From assembly GCF_927798175.1 (NCBI RefSeq), contig NZ_CAKMMP010000007.1, positions 124,001-188,000 of the forward strand: 64,000 nucleotides of DNA, in the 5' to 3' direction. Of the stretch, positions 19,105 through 28,076 are shown one piece after another. The stretch is from Paenibacillus sp. JJ-223. GTDB taxonomy: Bacteria; Bacillota; Bacilli; Paenibacillales; Paenibacillaceae. The notes beneath the pieces were generated by a model. The model did not search any database and had not been told where the DNA came from. It saw nothing but the letters and a program-made list of their open reading frames with translations. Each line of letters opens with the position of its first letter. The first letter of the stretch is position 1. The position numbers were made by a program, and so were the translations under genes.

Positions 19105-19890
19105 TCACGTCATTGACGTAATCCGCACCCTGCGTTCCTTCCACTCCGCACGCCCATACGCCTGCAGCAGGCCGAATTTGCGAATGCTCGCCTTCGGCAC
19201 GGATTTGTAAGGCAAAGTAACGATAAAATCCTCCGCAAACGGAAAATAAGACAATCCCACCTTTTCACCGGACAACCATTCCGCCTGAATCACTTGCCCT
19301 GCGCAAGCATCGAACGAACATGTCAGCCCCTTCGAGAAAAATTCGTAACGCGCCGCGGGCGTTCCCGGCTCTTCCATGCACAGAAACAGGCTTAGCTGGT
19401 CGCAGAACAGCATAATCCCCACATCCCGTTCGACCCTCCGCTGCATCTCTTCTCCTCCGCCCAACCGCATTTCCAACGCAAGCTGGTACTCTCGCTCCGT
19501 TTCAAGATAATTCCGGATGTTTTCATCGTCTTGCGGACTGGCCCCCAACGTTTTCTGGAACAGATCCGTGTACATCTTGCTGCAGAGCAGGCCGGCATAC
19601 GGGCTCTTTTGGCAGACTTCTTCGACTCCCTTTCGATAAAAGACAAATCGCGGGCGCAGCGGAAAATCCCGAAATGAATACGGCGACTGGCTGTAATCGT
19701 TCCAGAAAGGAGCGGCATCAAGCTCAATCCACCCTCGATCATGCTCCTTAGTCGCCAGAAGGAGTTCATCCCGCTGGGTTCCCTCCGGCAGCAGTTCCGT
19801 TTTCCAATGTGCCGCGAGCTCACCTGCTGCCAGTCCATGTTCATGCTGCGTGGTCAAAACAAAATCATGCTCTCTCTCGTATACGATCAT
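19105..19890 (-). CDS. DUF3891 family protein
   Basis: 261-residue soluble protein recognised as DUF3891 from the start MIVYEREHDFVLTTQHEHG and the segments TKEHDRGW and DQLSLFLCM. The conserved His and Asp residues (QHEHG, KEHDRGW, CDQLSLF) resemble those of HD-type metal-dependent hydrolases, so a phosphohydrolase role is possible, but no activity is established. It is transcribed divergently from coaA. Confidence 0.8.
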   Translation of the reverse strand: MIVYEREHDFVLTTQHEHGLAAGELAAHWKTELLPEGTQRDELLLATKEHDRGWIELDAAPFWNDYSQSPYSFRDFPLRPRFVFYRKGVEEVCQKSPYAGLLCSKMYTDLFQKTLGASPQDDENIRNYLETEREYQLALEMRLGGGEEMQRRVERDVGIMLFCDQLSLFLCMEEPGTPAARYEFFSKGLTCSFDACAGQVIQAEWLSGEKVGLSYFPFAEDFIVTLPYKSVPKASIRKFGLLQAYGRAEWKERRVRITSMT

Positions 19891-20014
19891 TTGCCGTCAC
19901 CCTTCCGCATGGTATATATATTTTTGCGTGTTGAATCAAGGGAACTGCCTTCATGGACAAGCTGCTAACCAGCGACTTTCGTCACCCTGCAACAAAATGG
20001 TACATGTCAAGATG

Positions 20015-20042
20015 TTGTCAGTTCCCTGAAATTTGGTACACT
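20015..20042 (+). promoter_or_regulatory. Candidate promoter of coaA
   Basis: TTGTCA (20015-20020) and TACACT (20037-20042) are separated by 16 bases, about 45 bases before the coaA start codon. Confidence 0.4.
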
Positions 20043-20087
20043 AAAGACTGTGTCACAGACTATATTACATATAGAAAGCGGGATCTC

Positions 20088-21017
20088 ATGAATCCATATT
20101 CACCGTACATCGAGTTTGACCGCAAGGAATGGGCCGGACTGAAAGAGCAGCAGGCCACGCTTACATTGACGGAGGCTGAACTCAAGCAGCTGAAAAGTCT
20201 TAACGAGGAAGTATCCATTCAGGAAGTGGAAGACATCTATCTACCTCTTACCCACTTTATTGACCTATACGCCAGAGTTTCGCGCGAGCTCAATCGATTG
20301 ACGGCCTCTTTCATGAAAAAGGAAGCGGTACCCGTACCTTATATTATCGGAATCGGAGGCAGCGTTGCCGTGGGCAAAAGCACAACCGCGCGCCTGCTTC
20401 AGACCTTGCTGGCCAGAGGCAAAAGCAAACCGCGGGTTGACCTGGTCACCACCGACGGGTTCCTTTACCCTAATGCCGTGCTCGAAGAGAAAGGCATCAT
20501 GAATCGCAAAGGCTTTCCTGAAAGCTATGATATCAAAGCGCTGATTCAATTCATGGGAGACGTGAAATCAGGCAAGCCCGAGATCAAAGCTCCTGTTTAC
20601 TCCCATTTGGCCTATGACGTCATTCCGGGTGAAGAAAAGGTCATCTCCCAACCGGACATCCTTATTCTGGAAGGCATTAACGTACTTCAGGTGAAAAAGG
20701 AGACGCCTTTGCTGGTCAGCGATTTTTTCGATTTCTCCATCTATATCGATGCAGAAGAAGAACACATTCGGCACTGGTACATCGAACGGTTCAAGCTGCT
20801 GCGCGCTACGGCTTTTCAGGACAAAGGGTCCTTTTTTCACAACCGATTTGCCAATATTGACGAAGAGGAGACCGTGCGCACCGCCAGCCAAATCTGGCAG
20901 GACATCAATGCAAAAAACCTGCATGAGAACATTTTGCCAACCAAAGGGCGGGCTCGCCTGATCCTGAAAAAGGAAGCCGACCATTCCATTCAGCGTATCC
21001 GCCTGCGCAAGCTGTAA
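20088..21017 (+). CDS. coaA: Type I pantothenate kinase
   Basis: Phosphorylates pantothenate, the first step of coenzyme A synthesis. The 309-residue product has the Walker A motif [12 protein letters not shown] (about 93-104), [20 protein letters not shown] and the C-terminal [14 protein letters not shown], all diagnostic of the bacterial CoA-feedback-inhibited type. The ATG at 20088 is taken because the protein then starts [15 protein letters not shown] as in homologues; the frame is open to 19953. The site upstream (GAAAGCGGG) is weak. Confidence 0.96.
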   Translation: MNPYSPYIEFDRKEWAGLKEQQATLTLTEAELKQLKSLNEEVSIQEVEDIYLPLTHFIDLYARVSRELNRLTASFMKKEAVPVPYIIGIGGSVAVGKSTTARLLQTLLARGKSKPRVDLVTTDGFLYPNAVLEEKGIMNRKGFPESYDIKALIQFMGDVKSGKPEIKAPVYSHLAYDVIPGEEKVISQPDILILEGINVLQVKKETPLLVSDFFDFSIYIDAEEEHIRHWYIERFKLLRATAFQDKGSFFHNRFANIDEEETVRTASQIWQDINAKNLHENILPTKGRARLILKKEADHSIQRIRLRKL

Positions 21018-21077
21018 GCAACAGGATATTATTGCACTTGCTGAAATCGAGAAATGATTCTAAAGGAGACGAGTCGC

Positions 21078-21440
21078 ATGCAAACATTGATCGCGCTAGG
21101 AAGCATCATGATGTTTTTGGCCGTTGCCCTGGGAGCTTTCGGGGCACATGCTCTTAAACGCAGATTGTCCGTCGATATGATCAAAATTTACGAGACGGGT
21201 GTATTGTATCATTTGGTTCACGGTCTTGGCCTGATCCTGATCGGATTACTAGCCGATCGGTTGGAACAAAGCCATCTTGTTTCCGTCGCCGGTTGGTTGT
21301 TGTTTGCGGGCATTATCCTGTTTTCGGGCAGCCTGTACGCGCTAAGCATCACCGGCGTTCGCAAACTCGGCGCGATTACGCCGCTTGGCGGCGTTGCTTT
21401 CCTCGCGGGATGGGTCATCCTGTTGATTGCCGTCCTTTAA
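21078..21440 (+). CDS. DUF423 membrane protein (YwdK family)
   Basis: 120-residue integral membrane protein with four hydrophobic helices. The N-terminal signature MFLAVALGAFGAHALKRRLS and the YHLVHGLGL segment identify the DUF423/YwdK family, whose function is not established. AAAGGAG lies 9 bases before the ATG at 21078. It follows coaA by 60 bases and ends at a terminator. Confidence 0.88.
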   Translation: MQTLIALGSIMMFLAVALGAFGAHALKRRLSVDMIKIYETGVLYHLVHGLGLILIGLLADRLEQSHLVSVAGWLLFAGIILFSGSLYALSITGVRKLGAITPLGGVAFLAGWVILLIAVL

Positions 21441-21468
21441 TTCCGTTTAAGAGTCTGTTTATAGAACA

Positions 21469-21513
21469 AAAAGAGTGTTCCAGTCGATATCCTTATCGCT
21501 TGAGCACTCTTTT
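21469..21513. terminator. Bidirectional terminator after the DUF423 gene
   Basis: AAAAGAGTG pairs with CACTCTTTT around a 27-base loop, between the convergent DUF423 and histidine phosphatase genes. Confidence 0.65.
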
Positions 21514-21520
21514 GCTGCTT

Positions 21521-22069
21521 TTAGCCGTTCCAGCATCGGCGGAGCATGGGAACGTCCCCATTCCCTTGTCTCTCCAGCACGAATACATCCGGATTCGAAA
21601 GCATCTTCCATTGCTCAAAGCCAAAGCTCGGATCGTACGTCCGGATCAACAAGGACAGCAGGTTTCCATGGGTGATCACTGCTGCGCGTTGTTCGGATCT
21701 GCCCCACAACTCCTTCAGCACTTCCATTCCCCTGCTCGTTGCGATTCGGGATGACTCCCCGCCTTCTTCTGCCCAATCCTCATCCAAATATGTATGCGCA
21801 AGGACGTCCATCCAGTTGTCCAGATGCCGAGTACTCAACACCCGCTCTTGAAGACGTTCGTCGGTATGTATATGCCGCATCACCGTCCGAGCAAGCGGGA
21901 CAGCGGTATGAATCGCCCGTTTCCATGGACTGGAAACGATATATTCGATCGCGGAGTCGGCCAGCAGCTCCGCCAAACGTTCAGCCTGGACCAAACCAAG
22001 ATCCGTAAGCTCGGCATCCGGCTCCTGGCCCGAAGCCTGGGCATGTCGAATGAGATAAATGGACTGCAC
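21521..22069 (-). CDS. Histidine phosphatase family protein
   Basis: Phosphoglycerate-mutase-like phosphatase of 182 residues. The phospho-accepting RHG-type motif is LIRHAQAS (His near residue 8), followed by SSPWKRAIHT, and the second catalytic His is in VITHGNL. The GTG at 22069 (GGAGG 7 bases upstream) gives a normal N terminus, VQSIYLIRH, and places the start after the murI stop. Starting from the first ATG at 22135 would overlap murI. It is probably cotranscribed with murI. The substrate is unknown. Confidence 0.86.
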   Translation of the reverse strand: MQSIYLIRHAQASGQEPDAELTDLGLVQAERLAELLADSAIEYIVSSPWKRAIHTAVPLARTVMRHIHTDERLQERVLSTRHLDNWMDVLAHTYLDEDWAEEGGESSRIATSRGMEVLKELWGRSEQRAAVITHGNLLSLLIRTYDPSFGFEQWKMLSNPDVFVLERQGNGDVPMLRRCWNG

Positions 22070-22106
22070 GGCCAACCCTCCTGCATTCTGTAGCTCTGAT
22101 GCGCCT

Positions 22107-22883
22107 TTAGCAGCTTTCCAAATAGGCGAGCGCACGTTTCATTTTTTCACGATCCTCTTCCCGACCCGACGAGCTCAGGAAAGAAATTTGACTTTCATCC
22201 CATTTGCCTGACTGGTCGGAAACGCCCAACAGCTGCTTCAGCCGTTTGACGGTGCCCTGGCTTCCGTCAATGACTTGCACATGGCCCGGCAAAACGGATT
22301 CGAGAATGTTCGTGTAGTACGGATAGTGAGTACAACCAAGCACCACCGTTCCGTATTGCTTCATGTCAAGGCCCTCCAGCTTTTGACGGAAATAGCCGGC
22401 GATTTTGTCGGGATCAAAATCGAGCTGTTCGCACCACTCGACAAGTTCGGGCAGCGGAACCGAGTCCACGCTGTAGTGATCGTCCACCCGGGACACCAGC
22501 GCATTGTATTTGCTTTGGCTCAAGGTTAGCGGAGTAGCAAACACCAGTACACGTTTGCCGTTCTTTCGATTCATTTCCACAGCGGGTTTGACCGCCGGCT
22601 CCATGCCGATTACCGGTATGTCCAGTCTGCTCCGCAGATCTCTGACCGCAAGGCTTGTCGCCGTATTGCAGGCAATGACAAGCGCCTTGACCTGCTCCTG
22701 CATAATGGCTTCCACACAATCAAAAATATGTCCGCGCACCGCGTCGGCCGGCTTCGTACCATAAGGAACATGAAGCGTATCCGCATAATACAGAAACTGT
22801 TCCTGCGGAAGTCGTTTCAGAGCCTCATGCAGCACCGTCAGGCCGCCGATGCCGGAATCAAAAAATGCAATTTTACTATTCAA
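22107..22883 (-). CDS. murI: Glutamate racemase
   Basis: Converts L- to D-glutamate for peptidoglycan. The family signatures are FFDSGIGGLTVL, the first catalytic Cys in VIACNTATS and the second in VLGCTHYPYY. TTG at 22883 is favoured, because GAGGTGA lies just upstream and the product then begins NSKIAFFDSG; the GTG at 22892 overlaps that site. The product has about 258 residues, within family range. The histidine phosphatase gene follows 37 bases after the stop codon. Confidence 0.96.
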   Translation of the reverse strand: MNSKIAFFDSGIGGLTVLHEALKRLPQEQFLYYADTLHVPYGTKPADAVRGHIFDCVEAIMQEQVKALVIACNTATSLAVRDLRSRLDIPVIGMEPAVKPAVEMNRKNGKRVLVFATPLTLSQSKYNALVSRVDDHYSVDSVPLPELVEWCEQLDFDPDKIAGYFRQKLEGLDMKQYGTVVLGCTHYPYYTNILESVLPGHVQVIDGSQGTVKRLKQLLGVSDQSGKWDESQISFLSSSGREEDREKMKRALAYLESC

Positions 22884-22963
22884 AGGTTTCACCTCATTAC
22901 GTATGGTTTCGACTTTCAGGAATGTCGTGATTCCTGTTCATGATGACTGGAGGTGAGGAATGT

Positions 22964-23365
22964 TTACTCTGCCTTCATTTTATACTGTCTGAGCCAGTCT
23001 TTGCCACTCTCCCATGTTTCTACCGGGTTAGCTTCTCCCAGCAGGCTAGAGCCGGCTTTCGCCATGATCCACTCCCGCAGGCCATTGTCCGGACTCGTTT
23101 CCAACCGCTGCAGCAGAACCCGCAATCCGGTCGTATCCAAATCCAACAACTGGTTATAAGCATCCGCGCTGGAGGCAATATACGCGTGAGGGTTGCTATG
23201 CACCATACTGGCCGAGGAGCTGGTGATTTGCTGCAAGCTCTGCTCGATTCGCAATACGGCAATCCCTTCGTTTACCTGAACGGAGACATCCCACAACATG
23301 GCCAGGAGCAAACCTCCGCCCGCTGCCGCAAAGATCGCCTTCTTCCACATCCGATGGTTAGTCAC
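22964..23365 (-). CDS. Hypothetical membrane-anchored protein
   Basis: Family not recognised. The 133-residue product has one N-terminal hydrophobic helix (WKKAIFAAAGGGLLLAMLW, about 6-24) and a soluble, probably extracytoplasmic, helical domain. The GTG at 23365 overlaps the TGA of the upstream acetyltransferase gene (GTGA) with GAGGG before it, so the two are translationally coupled. The ORF also extends to 23404 without a site. murI lies 81 bases downstream. Confidence 0.7.
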   Translation of the reverse strand: MTNHRMWKKAIFAAAGGGLLLAMLWDVSVQVNEGIAVLRIEQSLQQITSSSASMVHSNPHAYIASSADAYNQLLDLDTTGLRVLLQRLETSPDNGLREWIMAKAGSSLLGEANPVETWESGKDWLRQYKMKAE

Positions 23366-23856
23366 ATTGCTCCCTCCCGTTTCCGGTTCAAACGTAAAGC
23401 CCATTTCTCTTCATTTACGTTTTGGCCGGACAAATGCTGCGTCTGTCGCTCCACGATCTCAAAACCGAAGGAACTGTACAACCGGCGAGCGTCGGCTAAC
23501 GCTTCGTTGGTCCATAACACGATTCGGCCATAACTCCGCTCCTCTGCGAAACGAATGGCCTGCTCCAGCAGTTTGCGCCCCCAACCTTGTCCCCGTGCTC
23601 CCGGTTCGAGCAGGAACCAGCGAAGCTGCGCCGTATGCTCGTCCGCTCTGACCAGCCCGATTGATCCTGCATGCCGGCCATCCAATTCCACGACCCACAT
23701 CATTTCATGCTCATGATCTCCAGCGTGCCCGAACTGCTGCACTGCATTCTTCACAAAGGCGGCGAACCCTTCATCATAATTATACTCCTCGCGATAAATA
23801 CGAATATGTGCTGCAATGACATGTTGCAGGTCCTTTTGTTCATACATGCGGATCAT
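23362..23856 (-). CDS. GNAT family N-acetyltransferase
   Basis: About 164 residues. The motif A region is RWFLLEPGARGQGWGRKLLE (near 83-102), followed by ALADARRLYSSFGFE, typical of MarR-fused or stand-alone GNAT enzymes. ATG 23856 has GGAGG 11 bases upstream; ATG 23874 and 23847 are alternatives. The gene is coupled to the downstream membrane protein by a GTGA overlap. The acceptor is unknown. Confidence 0.84.
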   Translation of the reverse strand: MIRMYEQKDLQHVIAAHIRIYREEYNYDEGFAAFVKNAVQQFGHAGDHEHEMMWVVELDGRHAGSIGLVRADEHTAQLRWFLLEPGARGQGWGRKLLEQAIRFAEERSYGRIVLWTNEALADARRLYSSFGFEIVERQTQHLSGQNVNEEKWALRLNRKREGAM

Positions 23857-23895
23857 CGTATGTCCGTCCTCCATTCGCGGGTCTTTCCCTGAACG

Positions 23896-24267
23896 TCATC
23901 CGTTCAACAAACGCTGCAAGAGTCTTTCGCCGTCACTTCGTTTTCTGGATGCATGCTCTTCCAAAAAAGCCGGCAGCTCCCGGGGTTCTGCAGGACGGTA
24001 TCCCGCCCCACAACCACAGTTATGATACGTGAAGCCGTGCTCATACAAAGTGATCACCTTTGCCCATTGCTTCACGTCCTTTTGTTTGGGCGCCCTGAAA
24101 TCCTGACCCATGCTGTGCATCGGCATGCCGCACTGGGGACAAACAGGTTCCAACGTCTCATAAACCCCGGGTTCCAGATCATATTTGGAAGTTTGTTTGA
24201 ACGATTTGCGGCACGCGAAACAGGCAAATACTTCCTTGTAAGGTCCATTCATCGCATATCTGCACAT
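23896..24267 (-). CDS. Zinc-ribbon-containing protein of unknown function
   Basis: 123 residues with three clustered Cys sites: CFACRKSF near the start, CPQCGMPM in the middle and NCGCGAGYRP later, the first two forming a likely four-Cys zinc ribbon. The C-terminal tail is basic (EEHASRKRSDGERLLQRLL). No catalytic motif. GAGGGGG precedes the ATG. It lies in a run of small genes with two GNAT enzymes; no partner is evident. Confidence 0.72.
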   Translation of the reverse strand: MCRYAMNGPYKEVFACFACRKSFKQTSKYDLEPGVYETLEPVCPQCGMPMHSMGQDFRAPKQKDVKQWAKVITLYEHGFTYHNCGCGAGYRPAEPRELPAFLEEHASRKRSDGERLLQRLLNG

Positions 24268-24291
24268 GCAACTGCCCCCTCTTGTTTCTCG

Positions 24292-24834
24292 TTAAGAACT
24301 TTTAACGTAGAAGTACGTCATATGGGCTTCATCATATCCATGGCCCTGAACGACAAGCGCGTTTTTTTCAATGCCGTATACCTCGAACCCGTGCTGCTCA
24401 TACAATCGTTTGGCGGATTCATTCGAGTCAACCACGCTCAGGTTGATCTGCTGCAGCCCGTCCAGCCTTCTGCCGCGCTCCAATACCTCTTTCAGCAAAC
24501 CCGAAGCTATGCCTTGGCCGCGAAACGGCGGCGACACATAAACTCCCCAAATGAATGCTTTGTGTTTCAACTTGAGTCCCTGCTCCCTTTTGAAGCCCAT
24601 CATGCCTGCAAGCAGGCCTTCTTCCGTGTAGGCTCCCAAAATATAATCGTCGGGATCGGTATGAATGCGTTCCCGAACCTCTTCCAACGGAATCGGTACA
24701 GACATTTCATAGGAAGCGCCGAACGACTCGGGATGGTTTTTCAACGCCTCCAGCCGCAACGGCCAATATGCTTCTGCCTCATCCGGCAGAATGCCGCGAA
24801 AAATGATTTTCGATGAGTCCACTTGTTCATTCAT
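24292..24834 (-). CDS. GNAT family N-acetyltransferase
   Basis: 180 residues with motif A GVYVSPPFRGQGIASGLLKE (about 95-114) and INLSVVDSNESAKRLYEQHGFE, the usual GNAT core. The N terminus RGILPDEAEAYWPLRLEALKNHPESFGAS places it near the YesJ/PhnO-like group. ATG 24834 (GGAG nearby) is preferred; ATG 24849 is an alternative. The acceptor is unknown. It is the fourth GNAT gene within 7.5 kb. Confidence 0.85.
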   Translation of the reverse strand: MNEQVDSSKIIFRGILPDEAEAYWPLRLEALKNHPESFGASYEMSVPIPLEEVRERIHTDPDDYILGAYTEEGLLAGMMGFKREQGLKLKHKAFIWGVYVSPPFRGQGIASGLLKEVLERGRRLDGLQQINLSVVDSNESAKRLYEQHGFEVYGIEKNALVVQGHGYDEAHMTYFYVKSS

Positions 24835-24977
24835 GCTCCGCCACTCCATTCACCTCGTAAGGATAATCGATCTGTCTCTTCACGTCCGCCAAACCCGTAA
24901 AAAACACAAAAGCATTTTCGTGAACGCGCACCTCCGACATGTATTGAAACGTAACTGTAACCTGAACGGCCATCCCA

Positions 24978-25862
24978 TTACTTTCGTTTCGCCGACTGTT
25001 CCAATCCACGGGCGATGATCCATTCCAGCCATTTCCAAGGCAAAAATGATTTTGCGAAAATAAGCATGCCCGAATCTTTGCCCAACGCATAACGGAGGCG
25101 CGGAGAACGCATACGCACGATACGGGCGATCTGATCCGCGACATCCTGCGGGTTTGGGGCGGTCTGCGAAGCCCGGCGGGAATAATTCAGCACCGCGTCC
25201 AACTGCTCCTTGTATGGAGAATCCTCGCGGTTTCTGATATTACCCAGCCCTTTGCCCCAGATGGGCGTACGATAAGCACCCGGTTCTACGAGCACCACTT
25301 TGACGCCCCAGGGCCGCATCTCATGACGCAGGCTCTCCGTGAAACCTTCCACGGCAAATTTGGAAGCCGCATATGGCCCATACCCCGGAAAACCGGACAA
25401 TCCGCTGACGCTGGAAAGGTTGATGATCAGTCCATCTTTGCGGACCCGCATGCCCGGGAGCACCTCGCGAGTCACCCCGATCAGACCGAACAAATTCGTC
25501 TCCATCTGGCCTCTCCAATCCTCCATCGTCAGCTCCTCAATGAAACCGCCCACGGCAAAACCCGCATTGTTCACCAGCACGTCAATCCGCCCGCGAATCC
25601 GCAACGCTTCAGCAACCGCCTCCCGGATGGATTCGGTATCCGTGACGTCCAATCGCATAAAATGCAGCCGATCCAGGACGCCCGCTTCTTCGGCGCGTTT
25701 TGCCAGTTCCTCCTTGCGCCCGAGATCACGCATCGTTGCTGCGACCCGGTATCCCTGTTTGGCCAGCGTCACTGCAGTAAGCATGCCGAAACCGCTCGAC
25801 GTGCCCGTAATCAACGCAACAGGTTCATCTTGCCCCCTCTTTCGTTCCGTCACCCCGATCAT
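24978..25862 (-). CDS. SDR-family oxidoreductase
   Basis: 294-residue short-chain dehydrogenase. The NAD(P) site is TGTSSGFG (about 19-26), followed by NNAG and the catalytic set Ser in SSVSG with YAASK. The C terminus (SFLPWKWLEWIIARGLEQ) could associate with membranes. It begins 40 bases after the F390-synthetase-like gene on the same strand and is the likely last gene of the ketosynthase operon, where it could reduce a keto or oxidise a hydroxy intermediate; that role is inference. Confidence 0.85.
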   Translation of the reverse strand: MIGVTERKRGQDEPVALITGTSSGFGMLTAVTLAKQGYRVAATMRDLGRKEELAKRAEEAGVLDRLHFMRLDVTDTESIREAVAEALRIRGRIDVLVNNAGFAVGGFIEELTMEDWRGQMETNLFGLIGVTREVLPGMRVRKDGLIINLSSVSGLSGFPGYGPYAASKFAVEGFTESLRHEMRPWGVKVVLVEPGAYRTPIWGKGLGNIRNREDSPYKEQLDAVLNYSRRASQTAPNPQDVADQIARIVRMRSPRLRYALGKDSGMLIFAKSFLPWKWLEWIIARGLEQSAKRK

Positions 25863-25902
25863 CCTTCCCGTTTCAACGAATTTCCTTCCTCTTGGCGGAT
25901 CG

Positions 25903-27216
25903 TCATGCCCGCTCTCTCTCCACCCTGCGCAGCTTGGTCACGCCGGGTTCGAATGTATACGGAACATGCCTGATGTCGGGCAAGTCGCATTCCAAACGTT
26001 CAGCCAATGCACAAAGCTCTGCCGACACCTTGGTCTCGATCTGTTCCGTTGTTTCCGCCCCGACGTGCCGTATGGAGACTTCCAGTTCCCCACCGACGCG
26101 CTGCACCACCCGGTAATGCAAAATGGCGGGAGAAGCGGCGATGACCGCCCGAGCAACAAAATCAGGAAATACGGGCACAGGCTCTCCGGTCACGCGATGC
26201 GACAAAGAAAGCATATCATCGCAGCGTCCTTCGATCCGCTCGATGGCCGTAAACGGCGAACCGCAGGCGCAGCGCCCTTCCGCCTCGGTCAGAATGTCGT
26301 TCAGCCTGTAACGCACAATGGGCTGCGAAGTGCGGGAAAAATCCGTAACGATCGGCACGAAGCGCCGCGTGGACGGATCGATGTATTCCTTTTCGATATG
26401 CACGACGTCCTCATTGAGATGCAGCATGCCCATGCGGCAGGACGCCCCCAGGAAACCTTCGGTGCACTGATACGCCTGATGGATCGTCTGGCCGAACGTC
26501 TGCTCCAGCACGCTGCGGTCCAGCGGGTCAAGCACCTCGGCTACCGAGATGATTTTGTCAGGTCTGACGGTCAAGGTACCTTTCGCATAGGCCTCGCCCA
26601 ACATGCGCAGCATGGATGGAGGCGCAACCCACACCGTGGCCCGATACGCTTCCAACCGCCCAATCAGTTCATGAACGGGCTCCAACAGGTCGAAATATTG
26701 AAACTGAAGCCGACCGCGCTGGACCGATTCGTATAAATTGCTGCTCGCCCGCAGAAAAAACGCGATCCGCGCCTTCCGCCACAGCCCGCCCGGCAGCAGC
26801 TTGGCCAGCACCGTACCCGTCCAGGCATCCTGCTCGCGCTCGCTCACCAGAAACAATCCGCGGTTGCCGGACGTTCCCGAAGACAGACCTACCGTCATGC
26901 CCTGCAGCGATGGTTTGAAATTGCGCGTTTCCTCCCCCTCTCCGGCGAGGGCCATCGCTTCGTCTTTCGATATGCCGACCGTGTTGAGCCGATCGAAATG
27001 CTGCATCATCAGCGTTTTGTCGATCAGCGGGAAATTTCTCCAGTCAGACGACGCAATCCCTGCCCACCATTCCCGGTAAAAAGGAGAGCTTTCGCGGATG
27101 CGATCGACGTGGCGAACGATCTGCCGCTCCTGCCAGCGCTCAAGCGCCTGGCGCGTTCTCCAAGTTCGAAGCCCCCGAGTTAATGCGTAGTGGCGCAATA
27201 TGCGAAACGTGCTCAT
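25903..27216 (-). CDS. Adenylate-forming enzyme, F390 synthetase / PaaK-like
   Basis: 437-residue member of the ANL superfamily, closest by pattern to coenzyme-F390-synthetase-related and phenylacetate-CoA-ligase proteins. The ATP-binding loop is GLSSGTSGNRG (about 110-120), followed by SVAEVLD and YQCTEG (249-254), then RYRLNDI and RCDDML. It would activate a carboxylate as acyl adenylate. The acyl group is unknown; F390 itself is not expected in this organism. The start at 27216 forms an ATGA overlap with the upstream hydrolase. It is the fifth gene of the operon. Confidence 0.83.
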   Translation of the reverse strand: MSTFRILRHYALTRGLRTWRTRQALERWQERQIVRHVDRIRESSPFYREWWAGIASSDWRNFPLIDKTLMMQHFDRLNTVGISKDEAMALAGEGEETRNFKPSLQGMTVGLSSGTSGNRGLFLVSEREQDAWTGTVLAKLLPGGLWRKARIAFFLRASSNLYESVQRGRLQFQYFDLLEPVHELIGRLEAYRATVWVAPPSMLRMLGEAYAKGTLTVRPDKIISVAEVLDPLDRSVLEQTFGQTIHQAYQCTEGFLGASCRMGMLHLNEDVVHIEKEYIDPSTRRFVPIVTDFSRTSQPIVRYRLNDILTEAEGRCACGSPFTAIERIEGRCDDMLSLSHRVTGEPVPVFPDFVARAVIAASPAILHYRVVQRVGGELEVSIRHVGAETTEQIETKVSAELCALAERLECDLPDIRHVPYTFEPGVTKLRRVERERA

Positions 27217-28076
27217 CGGTTCGCCCCCTCGGCCGTTCCCCAGGCTTGCAGCGCTTCGCGGCAATGGCTTGGCACGATTCGAATGTGAGGGAATCGCTGA
27301 TGCATCGCGATCAACCGGTCAAAGTTGCGCCGATACTCCCCCCGGTCCGACATGATGAGGCCGGCAAACGCATGCGGCCTGCGTTGTTCGCGAAAGGCCC
27401 TGCTGGACCAGACAGCGTCGGCACACAGGAAATAATCGTGCCTGCCCGTGCTGAGCAGCAGTCCCATCATGCCTGCGGCATGTCCGGAAACATCAACGCC
27501 CAACATGCTGCCATCCCCAAACAGATCGTACACCTCCGGAAATGGAAAATCTGCCGGAAGGCTTTCCACTCGCTTCGCCTTTCCTGTCACGGGAAGAGAC
27601 CTGGCCTCAAAATCTTCCGGCAGCAATCCGGACAGGAAGCCTGCCCGCACGGCGGCGATCGGGCCCAATGAACGAACGGCGTCGTAGGCCTGCGGCAAAT
27701 AGATCATTTTTGCCTGCGGAAAATCCCGCACGCCCGCAATGTGATCCCCGTGGAAGTGCGAGAGAATGATATAGCGAATGTCTTCCGGCTGCAGGCCGAT
27801 CCGCGCCAAAAACTGAACGGCACTGTCCCCTTCATTGTAGACGACGGGCGTAATATAACGGTACAGCGCATTGGGCAGACGATTCGTTTCCCGGAAGAAA
27901 CGCGAGCTATAACCCGTATCCAGCAGCATGGGTCCATGCACCGGATGCACGATGCAGGCGAAACCGGCCGGAAACGAAACGGGGCGCAGGCTTCCGCCGC
28001 GCAGTGTCAGGAATTCGGGATGCGTGCAGTACCCCGCAGCGCCAAGGTGCAGTTCAACGGCGGTCGATATCAGCAT
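27213..28076 (-). CDS. MBL-fold metallo-hydrolase
   Basis: 287 residues, lactonase/glyoxalase II-like. The metal ligands are in LSHFHGDH (H107, H109, D111, H112), DTGYSSRF lies before them, and later ligands are in VSGHAAGMMG, CADAVW and VPSHC. In this operon it may hydrolyse a thioester or lactone intermediate. ATG 28076 has GGAGGG upstream and overlaps the end of the reductase gene by 7 bases. No signal peptide. Confidence 0.86.
   Translation of the reverse strand: MLISTAVELHLGAAGYCTHPEFLTLRGGSLRPVSFPAGFACIVHPVHGPMLLDTGYSSRFFRETNRLPNALYRYITPVVYNEGDSAVQFLARIGLQPEDIRYIILSHFHGDHIAGVRDFPQAKMIYLPQAYDAVRSLGPIAAVRAGFLSGLLPEDFEARSLPVTGKAKRVESLPADFPFPEVYDLFGDGSMLGVDVSGHAAGMMGLLLSTGRHDYFLCADAVWSSRAFREQRRPHAFAGLIMSDRGEYRRNFDRLIAMHQRFPHIRIVPSHCREALQAWGTAEGANR

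Noticed and set aside
16502..24834. Toxin-antitoxin systems of the GNAT (TacAT) type
   Set aside because: No GNAT here has a small ribbon-helix-helix partner gene directly upstream.
25339..26736. Plus-strand frame of 465 codons
   Set aside because: Antisense to the SDR and F390-synthetase-like genes; low-complexity Ser/Arg/Pro-rich product.
25903..27216. True coenzyme F390 synthetase
   Set aside because: F390 chemistry needs F420 and is a methanogen trait; the name reflects family similarity only. A general carboxylate-adenylating role is more plausible.
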